A stretch of DNA of 12,723 bases from NCBI GenBank assembly GCA_017481395.1, contig JAFUPE010000019.1, forward strand, positions 1 to 12,723, in the 5' to 3' direction. Position 1 is the stretch's first letter, and every line of letters starts with the position of its first letter. A model generated the notes under the pieces. The model saw only the letters and a program-made list of their open reading frames with translations, made no database searches and had not been told where the DNA came from. The position numbers were made by a program, and so were the translations under genes. Positions 1 to 6,839 of this stretch are shown here, in pieces. The DNA is from Ruminococcus sp. (GTDB lineage Bacteria; Bacillota_A; Clostridia; Oscillospirales; Acutalibacteraceae).

Positions 1-3
1 CAT
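1..3 (-). CDS. Start codon of the next leftward gene (cut by window edge)
   Basis: The minus strand reads TCGGAGGCTTTTATG at positions 15 to 1: a GGAGG ribosome binding site (plus positions 9-13) five bases before an ATG at 3-1. It lies 12 bases beyond the yicC stop, so a co-transcribed gene almost certainly begins here. Only one codon is visible, so the product cannot be read. In many Firmicutes yloC/yicC is followed by remA (ylzA) or gmk (guanylate kinase), which makes either a reasonable guess from gene order alone. Confidence 0.55.
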
Positions 4-15
4 AAAAGCCTCCGA

Positions 16-894
16 TTACTCGATATTCTGAATCTGCTCGCGGATTTTTTCGAGCTCGGCTTTAATATCCACAACTCTGTGGGCAAGCTCGGCGTCGGTT
101 ACCTTAGAGCCGATTGTATTGGCTTCTCGGTTCATTTCCTGCATAATGAAATCAAGCTTTCTTCCGACAGCCTCTGAGCTTTGCATAATTAAGCTCATCT
201 GGTCAAAATGACTTCTGAGCCTTACGGTTTCCTCGGCAACTGCTACCTTATCGGCGAAAATTGCAGCCTCGGTCAGTATACGCTGCTGGTCAATTGTAGT
301 AGACTCCAAAAGCTCACATATTCTGTCGTAGAGGCGTTTTTCGTATTCCTTAACAGTTTCAGGCGAACGCTCCTCGATAACCGAAACAATGTCAAGAATT
401 GTTTTGGCTCTGCTCATGACGTCGTCCGCAAGACGTTTGCCCTCTACCTCACGCATTGCAATAAACTTGCTTACGGCTTCTTCGGCAACAGGAAGCACCA
501 AAGTGAAGATTTCGTTTTCATCTTCCTGCACCTTGTGAACTGTGAGCACATCGGGAAGCCTTGCAAGAATAGACGAGGTTAAATCGTTTTCAACACTGTA
601 AGTAGAACTAAGCTCGGAAAAAGCCTTTGCGTAGCCTGCGGCTAAGGAGTGGTTTACCACAACCTCGACGTCGTTGTCCTGCACAGAAGTAATAGAAACG
701 AACATATCGACCTTGCCGCGGGAAATACGTGTGCTAAGGTAAGACTTAAGCTTTTCCTCCAAAAAGGCATATCCGCGGCTTGTACGGCAGTTAAACTCAA
801 AATAGCGGTGATTTACACTTTTAAGCTCAACGGTAATAAGCTTACCGCCAACGGTCGCTTCGGCCCTGCCGAAGCCTGTCATTGAACGAATCAT
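16..894 (-). CDS. yicC: YicC/YloC family endoribonuclease
   Basis: Predicted 292-residue cytoplasmic protein, the usual YicC/YloC length. It opens with the family signature MIRSMTGFGRAE. The N-terminal YicC-like domain fills roughly residues 1-155. The C-terminal DUF1732 domain (about 205-292) contains the conserved DQMSLIM, GRKLDFIMQEMNRE and NTIGSK stretches. Family members have been described as endoribonucleases involved in RNA turnover; no activity is proved here. I start at 894 rather than the ATG at 903 because the GAAAGG ribosome binding site directly abuts the 903 codon but sits 9 bases before 894. An extended -10 promoter lies about 80 bases upstream, and another gene starts 12 bases past the stop, so this is the first gene of a leftward operon. 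It is divergent from yebC. Confidence 0.93.
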   Translation of the reverse strand: MIRSMTGFGRAEATVGGKLITVELKSVNHRYFEFNCRTSRGYAFLEEKLKSYLSTRISRGKVDMFVSITSVQDNDVEVVVNHSLAAGYAKAFSELSSTYSVENDLTSSILARLPDVLTVHKVQEDENEIFTLVLPVAEEAVSKFIAMREVEGKRLADDVMSRAKTILDIVSVIEERSPETVKEYEKRLYDRICELLESTTIDQQRILTEAAIFADKVAVAEETVRLRSHFDQMSLIMQSSEAVGRKLDFIMQEMNREANTIGSKVTDAELAHRVVDIKAELEKIREQIQNIE

Positions 895-970
895 CTGAAA
901 CATCCTTTCATATTAAATTTTAAAAAACACTTGTACTTGCTTTGTATTTTACCTTTCAAGTAGCTTATAT

Positions 971-999
971 ATTATACCACCGCAAAGCAGCTAAAACAA
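971..999 (-). promoter_or_regulatory. Promoter for the yicC operon (extended -10)
   Basis: On the minus strand a perfect TATAAT (976 to 971) is preceded by TGG, giving the TG-N extended -10. A weak -35, TTGTTT (999 to 994), sits at 17 bases spacing. Transcription would start near 964, leaving about 70 bases of leader before the yicC start at 894. It is divergent from, and 37 bases away from, the yebC promoter. Confidence 0.65.
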
Positions 1000-1036
1000 T
1001 AGATTTGTAACCCTTTTGTAATCTTCTAAAAAATAT

Positions 1037-1065
1037 TTGCATTACTTAATTTATTATGATATAAT
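1037..1065 (+). promoter_or_regulatory. Promoter for yebC (extended -10)
   Basis: TTGCAT (1037-1042), 17 bases, then a perfect TATAAT (1060-1065) preceded by TGA, i.e. a TG-N extended -10. The predicted start is near 1072, 27 bases before the yebC ATG, with AAGGGA (1083-1088) as ribosome binding site. All elements fit a vegetative sigma-A promoter. Confidence 0.75.
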
Positions 1066-1098
1066 ATTTGAGAAATTTTTATAAGGGAATGAATTTTT

Positions 1099-1839
1099 AT
1101 GTCAGGACATAATAAATGGAGTACCATTAAACAGAAAAAAGGTAAAAACGATGCCGCAAGAGCTAAAATTTTCACTAAAATCGGCAGAGAGATTATCGTA
1201 GCAGTTAAAGAAGGCGGCAGTGCAGACCCCAGTGTTAACTCTAAGCTTAGAGACTGTATTGCAAAAGCTAAGGCTAACAACGTACCTAATGATAATATCG
1301 AGCGAGTTATTAAAAAGGCTGCAGGTGACTCTGACTCTTCTAACTACGAGGCTGTTACATACGAAGGCTACGGTCCCTCAGGCGTAGCTGTAATTGTAGA
1401 GGCACTGACCGATAACCGCAACCGTACCGCAGGTGACGTTCGTCATTACTTCGACAAGTACGGCGGCAACATGGGCCAGCAGGGCTGCGTTAGCTTTATG
1501 TTCGAAAGAAAAGGCGTTTTAGTTATTGAGCGTGAAGACCTTGACAAAACCGAGGACGAGGTTATGGAAGCCGCTTTAGAGGCAGGTGCCGCAGATTTTG
1601 AGGCTGACGACGACATCTTCACAATTTACACCGAGCCTTCTGATTTAGGCGGTGTTCGTGACGACCTTACAGCAAAGGGCTACGTATTTGCTTCCGCTGA
1701 GGTTGAACAGGTTCCTAATACCTATACAAAAATTGACGACAAAGAAACCTGTGACAAAATGCAGAAGATGCTCGATATGTTTGAGGATCATGATGATATC
1801 CAGAACGTATGGCACAAATGGGAAATGCCCGAGGAATAA
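1099..1839 (+). CDS. yebC: YebC/PmpR/TACO1 family regulatory protein
   Basis: 246 residues, normal for the family, which begins with the near-invariant [15 protein letters not shown] seen here. Further family blocks are [15 protein letters not shown] (about 18-32), [11 protein letters not shown] (64-74), [11 protein letters not shown] (88-98), DNRNRTA and [18 protein letters not shown]. Proteins of this family have been described as DNA-binding transcriptional regulators (PmpR) or as translation factors (mitochondrial TACO1, and more recently bacterial YebC acting on ribosomes at difficult sequences). The sequence does not decide between these roles. It is a single-gene transcription unit, with its own promoter at 1037-1065 and a strong hairpin terminator 15 bases after the stop. 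Confidence 0.95.
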   Translation: MSGHNKWSTIKQKKGKNDAARAKIFTKIGREIIVAVKEGGSADPSVNSKLRDCIAKAKANNVPNDNIERVIKKAAGDSDSSNYEAVTYEGYGPSGVAVIVEALTDNRNRTAGDVRHYFDKYGGNMGQQGCVSFMFERKGVLVIEREDLDKTEDEVMEAALEAGAADFEADDDIFTIYTEPSDLGGVRDDLTAKGYVFASAEVEQVPNTYTKIDDKETCDKMQKMLDMFEDHDDIQNVWHKWEMPEE

Positions 1840-1854
1840 TTTAATACATAAACC

Positions 1855-1887
1855 AAGGCAGACTTTAAAGTCTGCCTTTTATTTTTT
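1855..1887 (+). terminator. Rho-independent terminator of yebC
   Basis: AAGGCAGACTTT/AAAGTCTGCCTT is a 24-base perfect palindrome (1855-1878). It folds as about a 10-bp stem with a TTAA loop and is followed by TTATTTTTT. It begins 15 bases after the yebC stop. Confidence 0.92.
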
Positions 1888-1889
1888 GC

Positions 1890-1912
1890 TTTTGTGACGA
1901 TACCTCACAAAA
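1890..1912. promoter_or_regulatory. Inverted repeat, candidate operator of the dockerin gene
   Basis: Perfect 8-bp arms TTTTGTGA and TCACAAAA are separated by seven bases. It lies just beyond the yebC terminator and 60 bases before the dockerin-protein start, where an operator would sit. The arms resemble CRP/FNR-type and Rex half sites, but the 7-base spacer is one longer than the usual 6. No convincing -35/-10 pair could be placed for the downstream gene, so the regulatory role is inferred from position and symmetry only. Confidence 0.4.
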
Positions 1913-1972
1913 CAAAGTAATATCCCCCATATTGTTGTACCATTAAACCATCAGTACACAAGAGGGATAGCT

Positions 1973-3028
1973 ATGAATAAGAAGCTTGCTTCGTTTTTAC
2001 TGCTTACGGTAATTTTTACATTTGCAATATTCAGCACACAAGCCGCAGACAGTATTACTTTTACAATAACCGACCCCAAAACCGATATTTGTTATGATGT
2101 TGAGAATAACGACGGATACATAAGTGTAAAGCATAACAGCACCATTTTGTGCACTACGTTTATCAAAAATGCTGATGCATATTCGCTTTACGATGGTATA
2201 CTCACAATCTATGCTGTGGACAGTCTGAATAATTCGCTTATGATATATAGCTTTGATTTTTTAAATGATACCACAGATACCTTTGCTATTTACTGTGACG
2301 CATACCGAAGCAAATACTGTTTTGCCCAAAATGCAAAGGGTAACGTTTATTTCGTTTCAAACGAAGACACTAAACATCTTTGCGAGTACACAGAAGGCGA
2401 AGTTAAAAAAATCGACTTGAAAGCTCAGATTTCTCAGCTTTTATGTGTTGACGGCGACTGTATAATTGTTATTACATCGCAATGTACATATATTTATCGA
2501 AACAGTGCCGCCAAAAAGGCACTTGACTATCCACTGTCTTTTCCTGCAAAATACACAGAATGCGGAGTAATTACCGATGCTTCGGGTAAGGAATACACAA
2601 TTGACGGATTTGCTATTAAGGATAAGTTGCCTGATGCTACCGAAGCCGAATGCTCTGAAAATACTCAAGACACGGATGCATACAACAATACATACATAAC
2701 TGAAAGCGGTACTACTGTAAGTAAAATAAAGAAAGCCTTTGCTGACTTAAAAATAAATGAAGTCAGAAAGGCAGACGGCAAAATCATAAACAGCGGAAGA
2801 GTAGGCACAGGCACAACATTGCACCTTAGCTCGGGGCAGATTATTACCGTAATAATCTGCGGCGAGGTTACAGGCGAAGGAAATATAAACTCAAGGGATT
2901 TAACGGCTGTGCTTAATCATTTAAGCCGCAAAGAGCTTTTAAGCGGTTCATTCCTTACTGCGGCTGATGCCGATAACGACGGAGAAATCACCACAAAGGA
3001 TGCACTGATAATTTCATTGATGTATTAA
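1973..3028 (+). CDS. Secreted cysteine-rich dockerin type I protein
   Basis: 351 residues. Residues 1-25 are a classical signal peptide (MNKK, a long hydrophobic core, STQAA before the likely cut). Residues about 26-225 match no family I recognise by eye. They alternate short beta-like strands and turns, which could be a small beta-propeller or similar sensor fold, but that is a guess. The C-terminus (about 255-351) has the linker plus dockerin arrangement common in gut Firmicutes. The two EF-hand-like repeats differ: the first, GEVTGEGNINSRD (297-309), is degenerate, with Glu and Thr at ligand positions; the second, DADNDGEITTKD (332-343), is canonical. Dockerins bind cohesins on scaffoldins or the cell surface in a calcium-dependent way. 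The mature part holds eleven cysteines, many for an exported Firmicute protein. AGAGGGA at 1961-1967 is the ribosome binding site. The stop overlaps that of the convergent MGMT gene. The dockerin call is firm; the function of the N-terminal part is unknown. Confidence 0.82.
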   Translation: MNKKLASFLLLTVIFTFAIFSTQAADSITFTITDPKTDICYDVENNDGYISVKHNSTILCTTFIKNADAYSLYDGILTIYAVDSLNNSLMIYSFDFLNDTTDTFAIYCDAYRSKYCFAQNAKGNVYFVSNEDTKHLCEYTEGEVKKIDLKAQISQLLCVDGDCIIVITSQCTYIYRNSAAKKALDYPLSFPAKYTECGVITDASGKEYTIDGFAIKDKLPDATEAECSENTQDTDAYNNTYITESGTTVSKIKKAFADLKINEVRKADGKIINSGRVGTGTTLHLSSGQIITVIICGEVTGEGNINSRDLTAVLNHLSRKELLSGSFLTAADADNDGEITTKDALIISLMY

Positions 3029-3330
3029 AGTCCGTCCCATTGATAAACACTTAAATCCACAACACCCTTTACTACCTTTACCCCTTCGCTTTCCAAAAGG
3101 CAAATCTGATGGTTTTCGCCGCCAAAAGCAAAGGCTTTTGAAACCGAGCCAAAGCGGTCGACCACCCTGTGGCAAGGAATTCTTTTCGGGTCCGGATTTG
3201 CATGCAGTGCATAGCCTACAACACGTGACCACCGTGGATTGCCTGCAATCAGGGCAACCTGACCGTAGGTAGCCACCTTACCCTTTGGAATTTGTGCCAC
3301 CACCTCGTAAATCTTTTCAAAAACTGACAT
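3025..3330 (-). CDS. Small MGMT-family (Ogt/ATL-like) DNA repair protein
   Basis: 101 residues corresponding to the C-terminal DNA-binding and active-site domain of O6-alkylguanine-DNA alkyltransferases, without the N-terminal domain of full-length Ogt/MGMT. Visible family features are PKGKVATYGQVA (helix entry with Tyr22), RVVGYAL with the Arg36 finger, HANP, the active-site IPCHRVV (Cys53) and GGENHQICLLESEGV. Keeping Cys in PCHR separates it from Trp-type alkyltransferase-like proteins (PWHR), so methyl transfer from O6-methylguanine to Cys53 is possible. I start at 3330 rather than at an in-frame ATG at 3372 because the stop of the GNAT gene overlaps this ATG (TAATG) and GGAGAAG lies 8 bases upstream. 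It is the last gene of the rlmD-GNAT-MGMT operon. Confidence 0.88.
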   Translation of the reverse strand: MSVFEKIYEVVAQIPKGKVATYGQVALIAGNPRWSRVVGYALHANPDPKRIPCHRVVDRFGSVSKAFAFGGENHQICLLESEGVKVVKGVVDLSVYQWDGL

Positions 3331-3830
3331 TAAATAATCTTCTCCATAATCTGAAATTTGCCCTTTCGCCAATGGGCAAAACCTATTACTTTAAAGCCTA
3401 AACCTTCATACAAAGCACACCCTGCAGGGTTACCGCAAAAGGTATCAAGACGGATAGTTCTGATGCCTTTTGCTTTTGCACTTTTTTCCAAAAACTCCAT
3501 TGAGCTTTTAGCAACGCCTTGATGGTGGTATTTAGGATTAACAGCCAATCGGTGTACCACAATATAAGGCTCATTTGGAAATTGCCATTTACAGGCATTG
3601 TACTCTTCTTCGCACTCATTATTTACAGCAAAGGTACAGAGCAGTTTTCCATCATCCTCCCCTACCCACAAATCGCCGTTTGCTATATCGGCGGCGATAT
3701 CGGCAGAATTAGGGTACAGCTCGTCCCACTGGTCGATACCGTTTTCTTGCATATAAGTAATAACCCGCACGTAGTGCTGATAGATTTTAAAAATTTCGTC
3801 TTCTGTCGGCTTTCTGTATATTATGTTCAT
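3330..3830 (-). CDS. GNAT family N-acetyltransferase
   Basis: 166 residues, the normal size for a single-domain GNAT. The acetyl-CoA-binding motif A is HRLAVNPKYHHQGVAKS (93-109), with QGVA in the pyrophosphate-binding loop position. Motif B is NPAGCALYEGLGF (134-146), the usual GNAT end. Family members transfer an acetyl group from acetyl-CoA to an amine of a small molecule or protein; the substrate cannot be told from sequence. The start at 3830 is chosen because AGAGGA stands about 6 bases upstream; an in-frame ATG at 3881 would add 17 residues running through a palindrome with no proper ribosome binding site. It lies downstream of rlmD and is coupled to the MGMT gene by TAATG. Confidence 0.9.
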   Translation of the reverse strand: MNIIYRKPTEDEIFKIYQHYVRVITYMQENGIDQWDELYPNSADIAADIANGDLWVGEDDGKLLCTFAVNNECEEEYNACKWQFPNEPYIVVHRLAVNPKYHHQGVAKSSMEFLEKSAKAKGIRTIRLDTFCGNPAGCALYEGLGFKVIGFAHWRKGKFQIMEKII

Positions 3831-3862
3831 ATTTTTCCTCTTTATTATTCCTTCGTAAAATT

Positions 3863-3929
3863 CGTGTCCCGAAAGGGACATATCGCAAATTTCAGCGAAA
3901 TTTATATCGCTGTGCGGCTGAGTCGCACA
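3863..3929. repeat. Cluster of three short palindromes at the rlmD 3' end
   Basis: Three small inverted repeats follow one another: TGTCCC-GAAA-GGGACA (3865-3880), AAATTT-CAGCG-AAATTT in the spacer just after it, and TGTGCG-N7-CGCACA (3911-3929), which lies within the last rlmD codons. There is no proper T-run, so it is a poor rho-independent terminator. It may be an RNA-processing or mRNA-stabilising element, or a copy of a dispersed REP-like palindrome. Only one copy is in the window, so its repetitive nature is untested. Confidence 0.45.
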
Positions 3930-5269
3930 ACAGATTCAACATGAGCTGTTCTCGGAAACATATCTACGGGAGTTACCTCGTGTGCTTTAAATCCAAGCTC
4001 AGCGAAAACCGCTAAATCTCGTGCCAGGGTTGCAGGGTCGCATGAAACGTAAACAACACGATTCGGATTAAAATCGGAAATAGTTTTTATTAAAGATTTG
4101 TCACAACCTTTGCGGGGCGGGTCTATAATAATAACATCAGGTGTTAAACCCTCAAAGCGTAAGGTTTCGGCGGCTTTTGCGGCATCACCACCGATGAAAC
4201 GTGCATTTTTTATGCCGTTTGCCTTGGAGTTATTCTTGGCGTCATATATGGCTTTTGGCACAATTTCAACACCAATAAGGCTTTTTGCTTTATTAGCCAT
4301 AGAAAGACCGATTGTACCCGTACCGCAGTAAAGGTCAAGGAGAACCTCGTTACCGCTTAAGTCGGCATACTCGGCGGCTTTAGAGTAAAGAAGCTCTGCA
4401 CCCTTGCGGTTAACCTGATAGAAGGACTGGGGCGAAATCATAAATTTCAGACCGCAGAGGACATCGGTAATAAATCCATCACCGTAAATTACTCGGCTGT
4501 GCTTACCCAAAACCACGTTGGTGTCTTCTATATTGGTGTTTAAAATAACAGATTTAAGGTTAGGTAAGGCTTCTTTAAAAGCCTCTACAAGCTCAGAAGC
4601 AAAAGGAAGCTCGGTGCCGTTTATGACAATGGTTATCATAAGCTCGTCACCCTTTTCAGCTAAACGAAGGTAAAGATGGCGGATAAGCCCCTTGCCTGTA
4701 GCTTCGTTATAGACGGTAATGTTTTTGGACTCTATGAAAGCTTTAAGAATGTCGGTAGCTTTAAGAAAACACAGGGGTTGAAGCATACAATCGTCACTCT
4801 CAATAATTCTGTGGCTGTGCTTTGAGTAAAAACCCATTGTAACCTTGCCGTCCTTGTTTTTACCTACGGGAATCATCGCCTTGTTGCGATAACGGCTTAC
4901 TTCACCTGTGGAAAGTATAGGATTAACGGGAATATCAAGCTTTGCAATTCTTTCAATGGCGTCTCTTACCCTTTGCTCTTTGGCTTTAAGCTCAGCCTCA
5001 TACGAAATGTGACAATACACACAGCCGCCGCACTGAACGCCAATACTGCAGGTAGGCGTAATTCGGTCGGGTGAGGGTGTTAATATTTCCTCCACCTTAC
5101 CGAAGGCGTAGGTTTTCTGCACCTTCACAATACGCACCAAAAGCAGGTCGCCTACTGCAGAATTAGGAACAAATACAGTAATACCCTCGTCGGTTTTTGC
5201 TACACCGCTTCCCTCTGAGGAAAGTGAAAGAATGGTAAGTTTTAAGATGTCGTTTTTCTTCAAGCTCAT
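3902..5269 (-). CDS. rlmD: 23S rRNA (uracil-5-)-methyltransferase, RlmD/RlmCD type
   Basis: 455 residues, full length for the RumA/TrmA family of SAM-dependent m5U methyltransferases. An N-terminal TRAM RNA-binding domain (about 1-65) is followed by the [4Fe-4S] motif with Cys74, Cys80 and Cys83, and a fourth ligand likely Cys161 (SDDCMLQ). The Rossmann domain has DLYCGTGTIG (312-321, SAM binding), IIDPPRKG (381-388) and VSCDPATLARDL with the catalytic nucleophile Cys410. Glu445 in AHVESVV matches the general base region. In E. coli RlmD makes m5U1939; in several Gram-positives one enzyme (RlmCD) modifies two sites, so the exact target is open. GGTGGATT precedes the ATG. It is the first gene of a leftward three-gene operon and is divergent from murC. 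Confidence 0.93.
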   Translation of the reverse strand: MSLKKNDILKLTILSLSSEGSGVAKTDEGITVFVPNSAVGDLLLVRIVKVQKTYAFGKVEEILTPSPDRITPTCSIGVQCGGCVYCHISYEAELKAKEQRVRDAIERIAKLDIPVNPILSTGEVSRYRNKAMIPVGKNKDGKVTMGFYSKHSHRIIESDDCMLQPLCFLKATDILKAFIESKNITVYNEATGKGLIRHLYLRLAEKGDELMITIVINGTELPFASELVEAFKEALPNLKSVILNTNIEDTNVVLGKHSRVIYGDGFITDVLCGLKFMISPQSFYQVNRKGAELLYSKAAEYADLSGNEVLLDLYCGTGTIGLSMANKAKSLIGVEIVPKAIYDAKNNSKANGIKNARFIGGDAAKAAETLRFEGLTPDVIIIDPPRKGCDKSLIKTISDFNPNRVVYVSCDPATLARDLAVFAELGFKAHEVTPVDMFPRTAHVESVVRLSRTAI

Positions 5270-5299
5270 AATCCACCAAAATTTTAAGAAATATATTAT

Positions 5300-5328
5300 A
5301 TTTTATCATTTTTAAAGGGTATTTACAA
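5300..5328 (-). promoter_or_regulatory. Probable promoter of the rlmD operon
   Basis: On the minus strand TTGTAA (5328 to 5323), 17 bases, then TAAAAT (5305 to 5300). A TATAAT also lies at 5300 to 5295 but lacks a -35 at acceptable distance. Transcription would start about 25 bases before the rlmD ATG. The region is very A+T rich, so chance matches are likely. Confidence 0.45.
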
Positions 5329-5419
5329 CAATAATATTGCCAAAAAAGTGTAACAATGCTGAGATAGATATTTATTTTTTCAAAAGAATGAAATATAATA
5401 AGGAAAGGAGTTGATAAAA

Positions 5420-6793
5420 ATGAAAAATACTGACATTCTTGATAATGTTAAAAGAATACATTTTGTGGGTATTGGCGGAAGCGGTATGTGCCCCTTGGCC
5501 GAGATACTTATTAGCGAAGGCTTTGAGATTACAGGCTCAGACTGCAACGAATCAGACACCCTTGACAGAATCAAGTCTATGGGAATCAAGGTGTACGGCG
5601 GCCACTTTGCCGATAACGTAAAGGGTGCCGATTTGGTGGTTTATACCGCGGCGGTTAAAGCTGATAATCCAGAGCTTGTAGCTTGCAAAGAGCTTGGCAT
5701 TACCTGTATAGAGCGAAGTGTTATGCTTGGAATTGTTACACGAAGATATAACCGTTCGGTGGCAGTTGCCGGCACGCATGGCAAAACCTCCACTACAGCA
5801 ATGATTAGTCAGATTCTTATAGGAAGCGGCTTTGACCCTTCTGCAATTATCGGCGGTAAGCTGCCCGCTATCGGAGGCAACAGCTACGTAGGTCAAAGCG
5901 ATATTATAGTTTGCGAAGCATGCGAATACGTTGATACTTTTTTAGAGCTCAACCCTTACCTTTCAGTTGTACTTAATATTGATGCAGACCACCTTGATTA
6001 TTTTAAAAATCTTGATAACATAAAAAAGTCATTCAGTCAATTTGCAAACCAGACCACACACGCCGTTATTTACTGCGGTGACGACGAAAACTCTGTAGAC
6101 ACCTTCAAGGATTTGACCTTGGATAAAATCACCTTTGGTATTGGCGAAAGCTGTGACTACAGAGCCGAAAACATTGTGTCAAACGGAATGAACCAAAGCT
6201 TTGACTTGTACTTTAAAAATGAGTTTATTGCAAATATTAAGCTGATTGTTCCCGGAAGGCACAACATTATGAATGCTTTGGCGGCGGCTGCTGCAAGCCA
6301 TCACCTTGGTGCAACAGGCAAAGAAATTTCCGAAAATCTTGAGAAATTTACAGGTGTTCACAGACGTTTTGAGGTTTTGGGAGTTTCTAAAGGAATTACA
6401 GTTGCCGACGACTTTGCCCACCACCCCACCGAGCTTACGGCTGTGCTTACCTCGGCTATGAATATGGGATTTAAAAAGGTATGGGCAATTTTCCAGCCCC
6501 ACACGTACTCAAGAACAGCGATTCTGCTTGATGATTTTGCAAAAGCTTTAAGTATTCCTGACGAAATTATTATTTCTGAAATTTTAGCAGTAAGAGAAAC
6601 CAATACTTACGGTATTTACTCCACCGATTTAGGTGCAAAAATCGAAGGAAGTCACTGCATTGACACCTTTGAAGAAATTACCGAATTTATTCTTGAGAAT
6701 GCTAAAGCGGGCGATTTGGTGCTTACTATGGGCGGCGGCAACGTTTACCGCTGTGCAAATATGATTTTCTCGGCTTTAGAACACAAAGAATGA
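5420..6793 (+). CDS. murC: UDP-N-acetylmuramate--L-alanine ligase
   Basis: 457 residues, normal for MurC, the cytoplasmic ATP-dependent ligase that adds the first residue (L-Ala) to UDP-MurNAc in peptidoglycan synthesis. Seen in order: the UDP-binding Rossmann start HFVGIGGSGM (14-23), the Mur ATP loop AGTHGKTSTT (117-126), EACEYVDTFL (166-175), LNIDADHLDYF (185-195), and the C-terminal FAHHPTE motif of Mur ligases. Start: ATG at 5420 with GGAG (5407-5410) nine bases upstream; the in-frame TTG at 5411 directly abuts that site and is rejected. It stands alone between the divergent rlmD operon and a strong terminator. No convincing promoter could be placed in the A+T-rich upstream region. Confidence 0.96.
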   Translation: MKNTDILDNVKRIHFVGIGGSGMCPLAEILISEGFEITGSDCNESDTLDRIKSMGIKVYGGHFADNVKGADLVVYTAAVKADNPELVACKELGITCIERSVMLGIVTRRYNRSVAVAGTHGKTSTTAMISQILIGSGFDPSAIIGGKLPAIGGNSYVGQSDIIVCEACEYVDTFLELNPYLSVVLNIDADHLDYFKNLDNIKKSFSQFANQTTHAVIYCGDDENSVDTFKDLTLDKITFGIGESCDYRAENIVSNGMNQSFDLYFKNEFIANIKLIVPGRHNIMNALAAAAASHHLGATGKEISENLEKFTGVHRRFEVLGVSKGITVADDFAHHPTELTAVLTSAMNMGFKKVWAIFQPHTYSRTAILLDDFAKALSIPDEIIISEILAVRETNTYGIYSTDLGAKIEGSHCIDTFEEITEFILENAKAGDLVLTMGGGNVYRCANMIFSALEHKE

Positions 6794-6802
6794 TATAAAC
6801 TT

Positions 6803-6839
6803 AAAAAGGGCGATGCATCATGCATCGCCCATATTTTTT
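6803..6839. terminator. Bidirectional terminator shared by murC and htrA
   Basis: A perfect 10-bp stem GGGCGATGCA/TGCATCGCCC with a 3-base TCA loop (6808-6830). On the plus strand it is followed by ATATTTTTT, serving murC. On the minus strand the stem is followed by TTTTTAAG, serving the convergent htrA gene, whose stop codon (6840-6838) lies 7 bases from the stem. Confidence 0.93.

Noticed and set aside
208..885. Plus-strand reading frames opposite yicC
   Set aside because: They are mirror frames of a well-conserved gene with no start signals or family features.
895..903. ATG at 903 as the yicC start
   Set aside because: The GAAAGG site is immediately adjacent to it; the family begins with MIRSMTGFGRAE, which corresponds to the ATG at 894.
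1890..1912. Calling the palindrome a Rex or CRP site
   Set aside because: The half sites look similar but the spacer is 7 bases rather than 6, so I keep it as an unnamed inverted repeat.
3331..3372. Longer MGMT protein starting at the ATG at 3372
   Set aside because: The extra 14 residues overlap the end of the acetyltransferase and match nothing in the family, whereas the ATG at 3330 has a good ribosome binding site and a TAATG overlap.
5394..5399. Perfect TATAAT upstream of murC as its promoter
   Set aside because: Transcription would start around 5406, inside the ribosome binding site, and the -35 position reads TTTATT. In such A+T-rich sequence it is probably chance.
5411..5413. TTG at 5411 as the murC start
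   Set aside because: It abuts the GGAG site with no spacing; the ATG at 5420 is 9 bases away and matches the MurC N-terminus.
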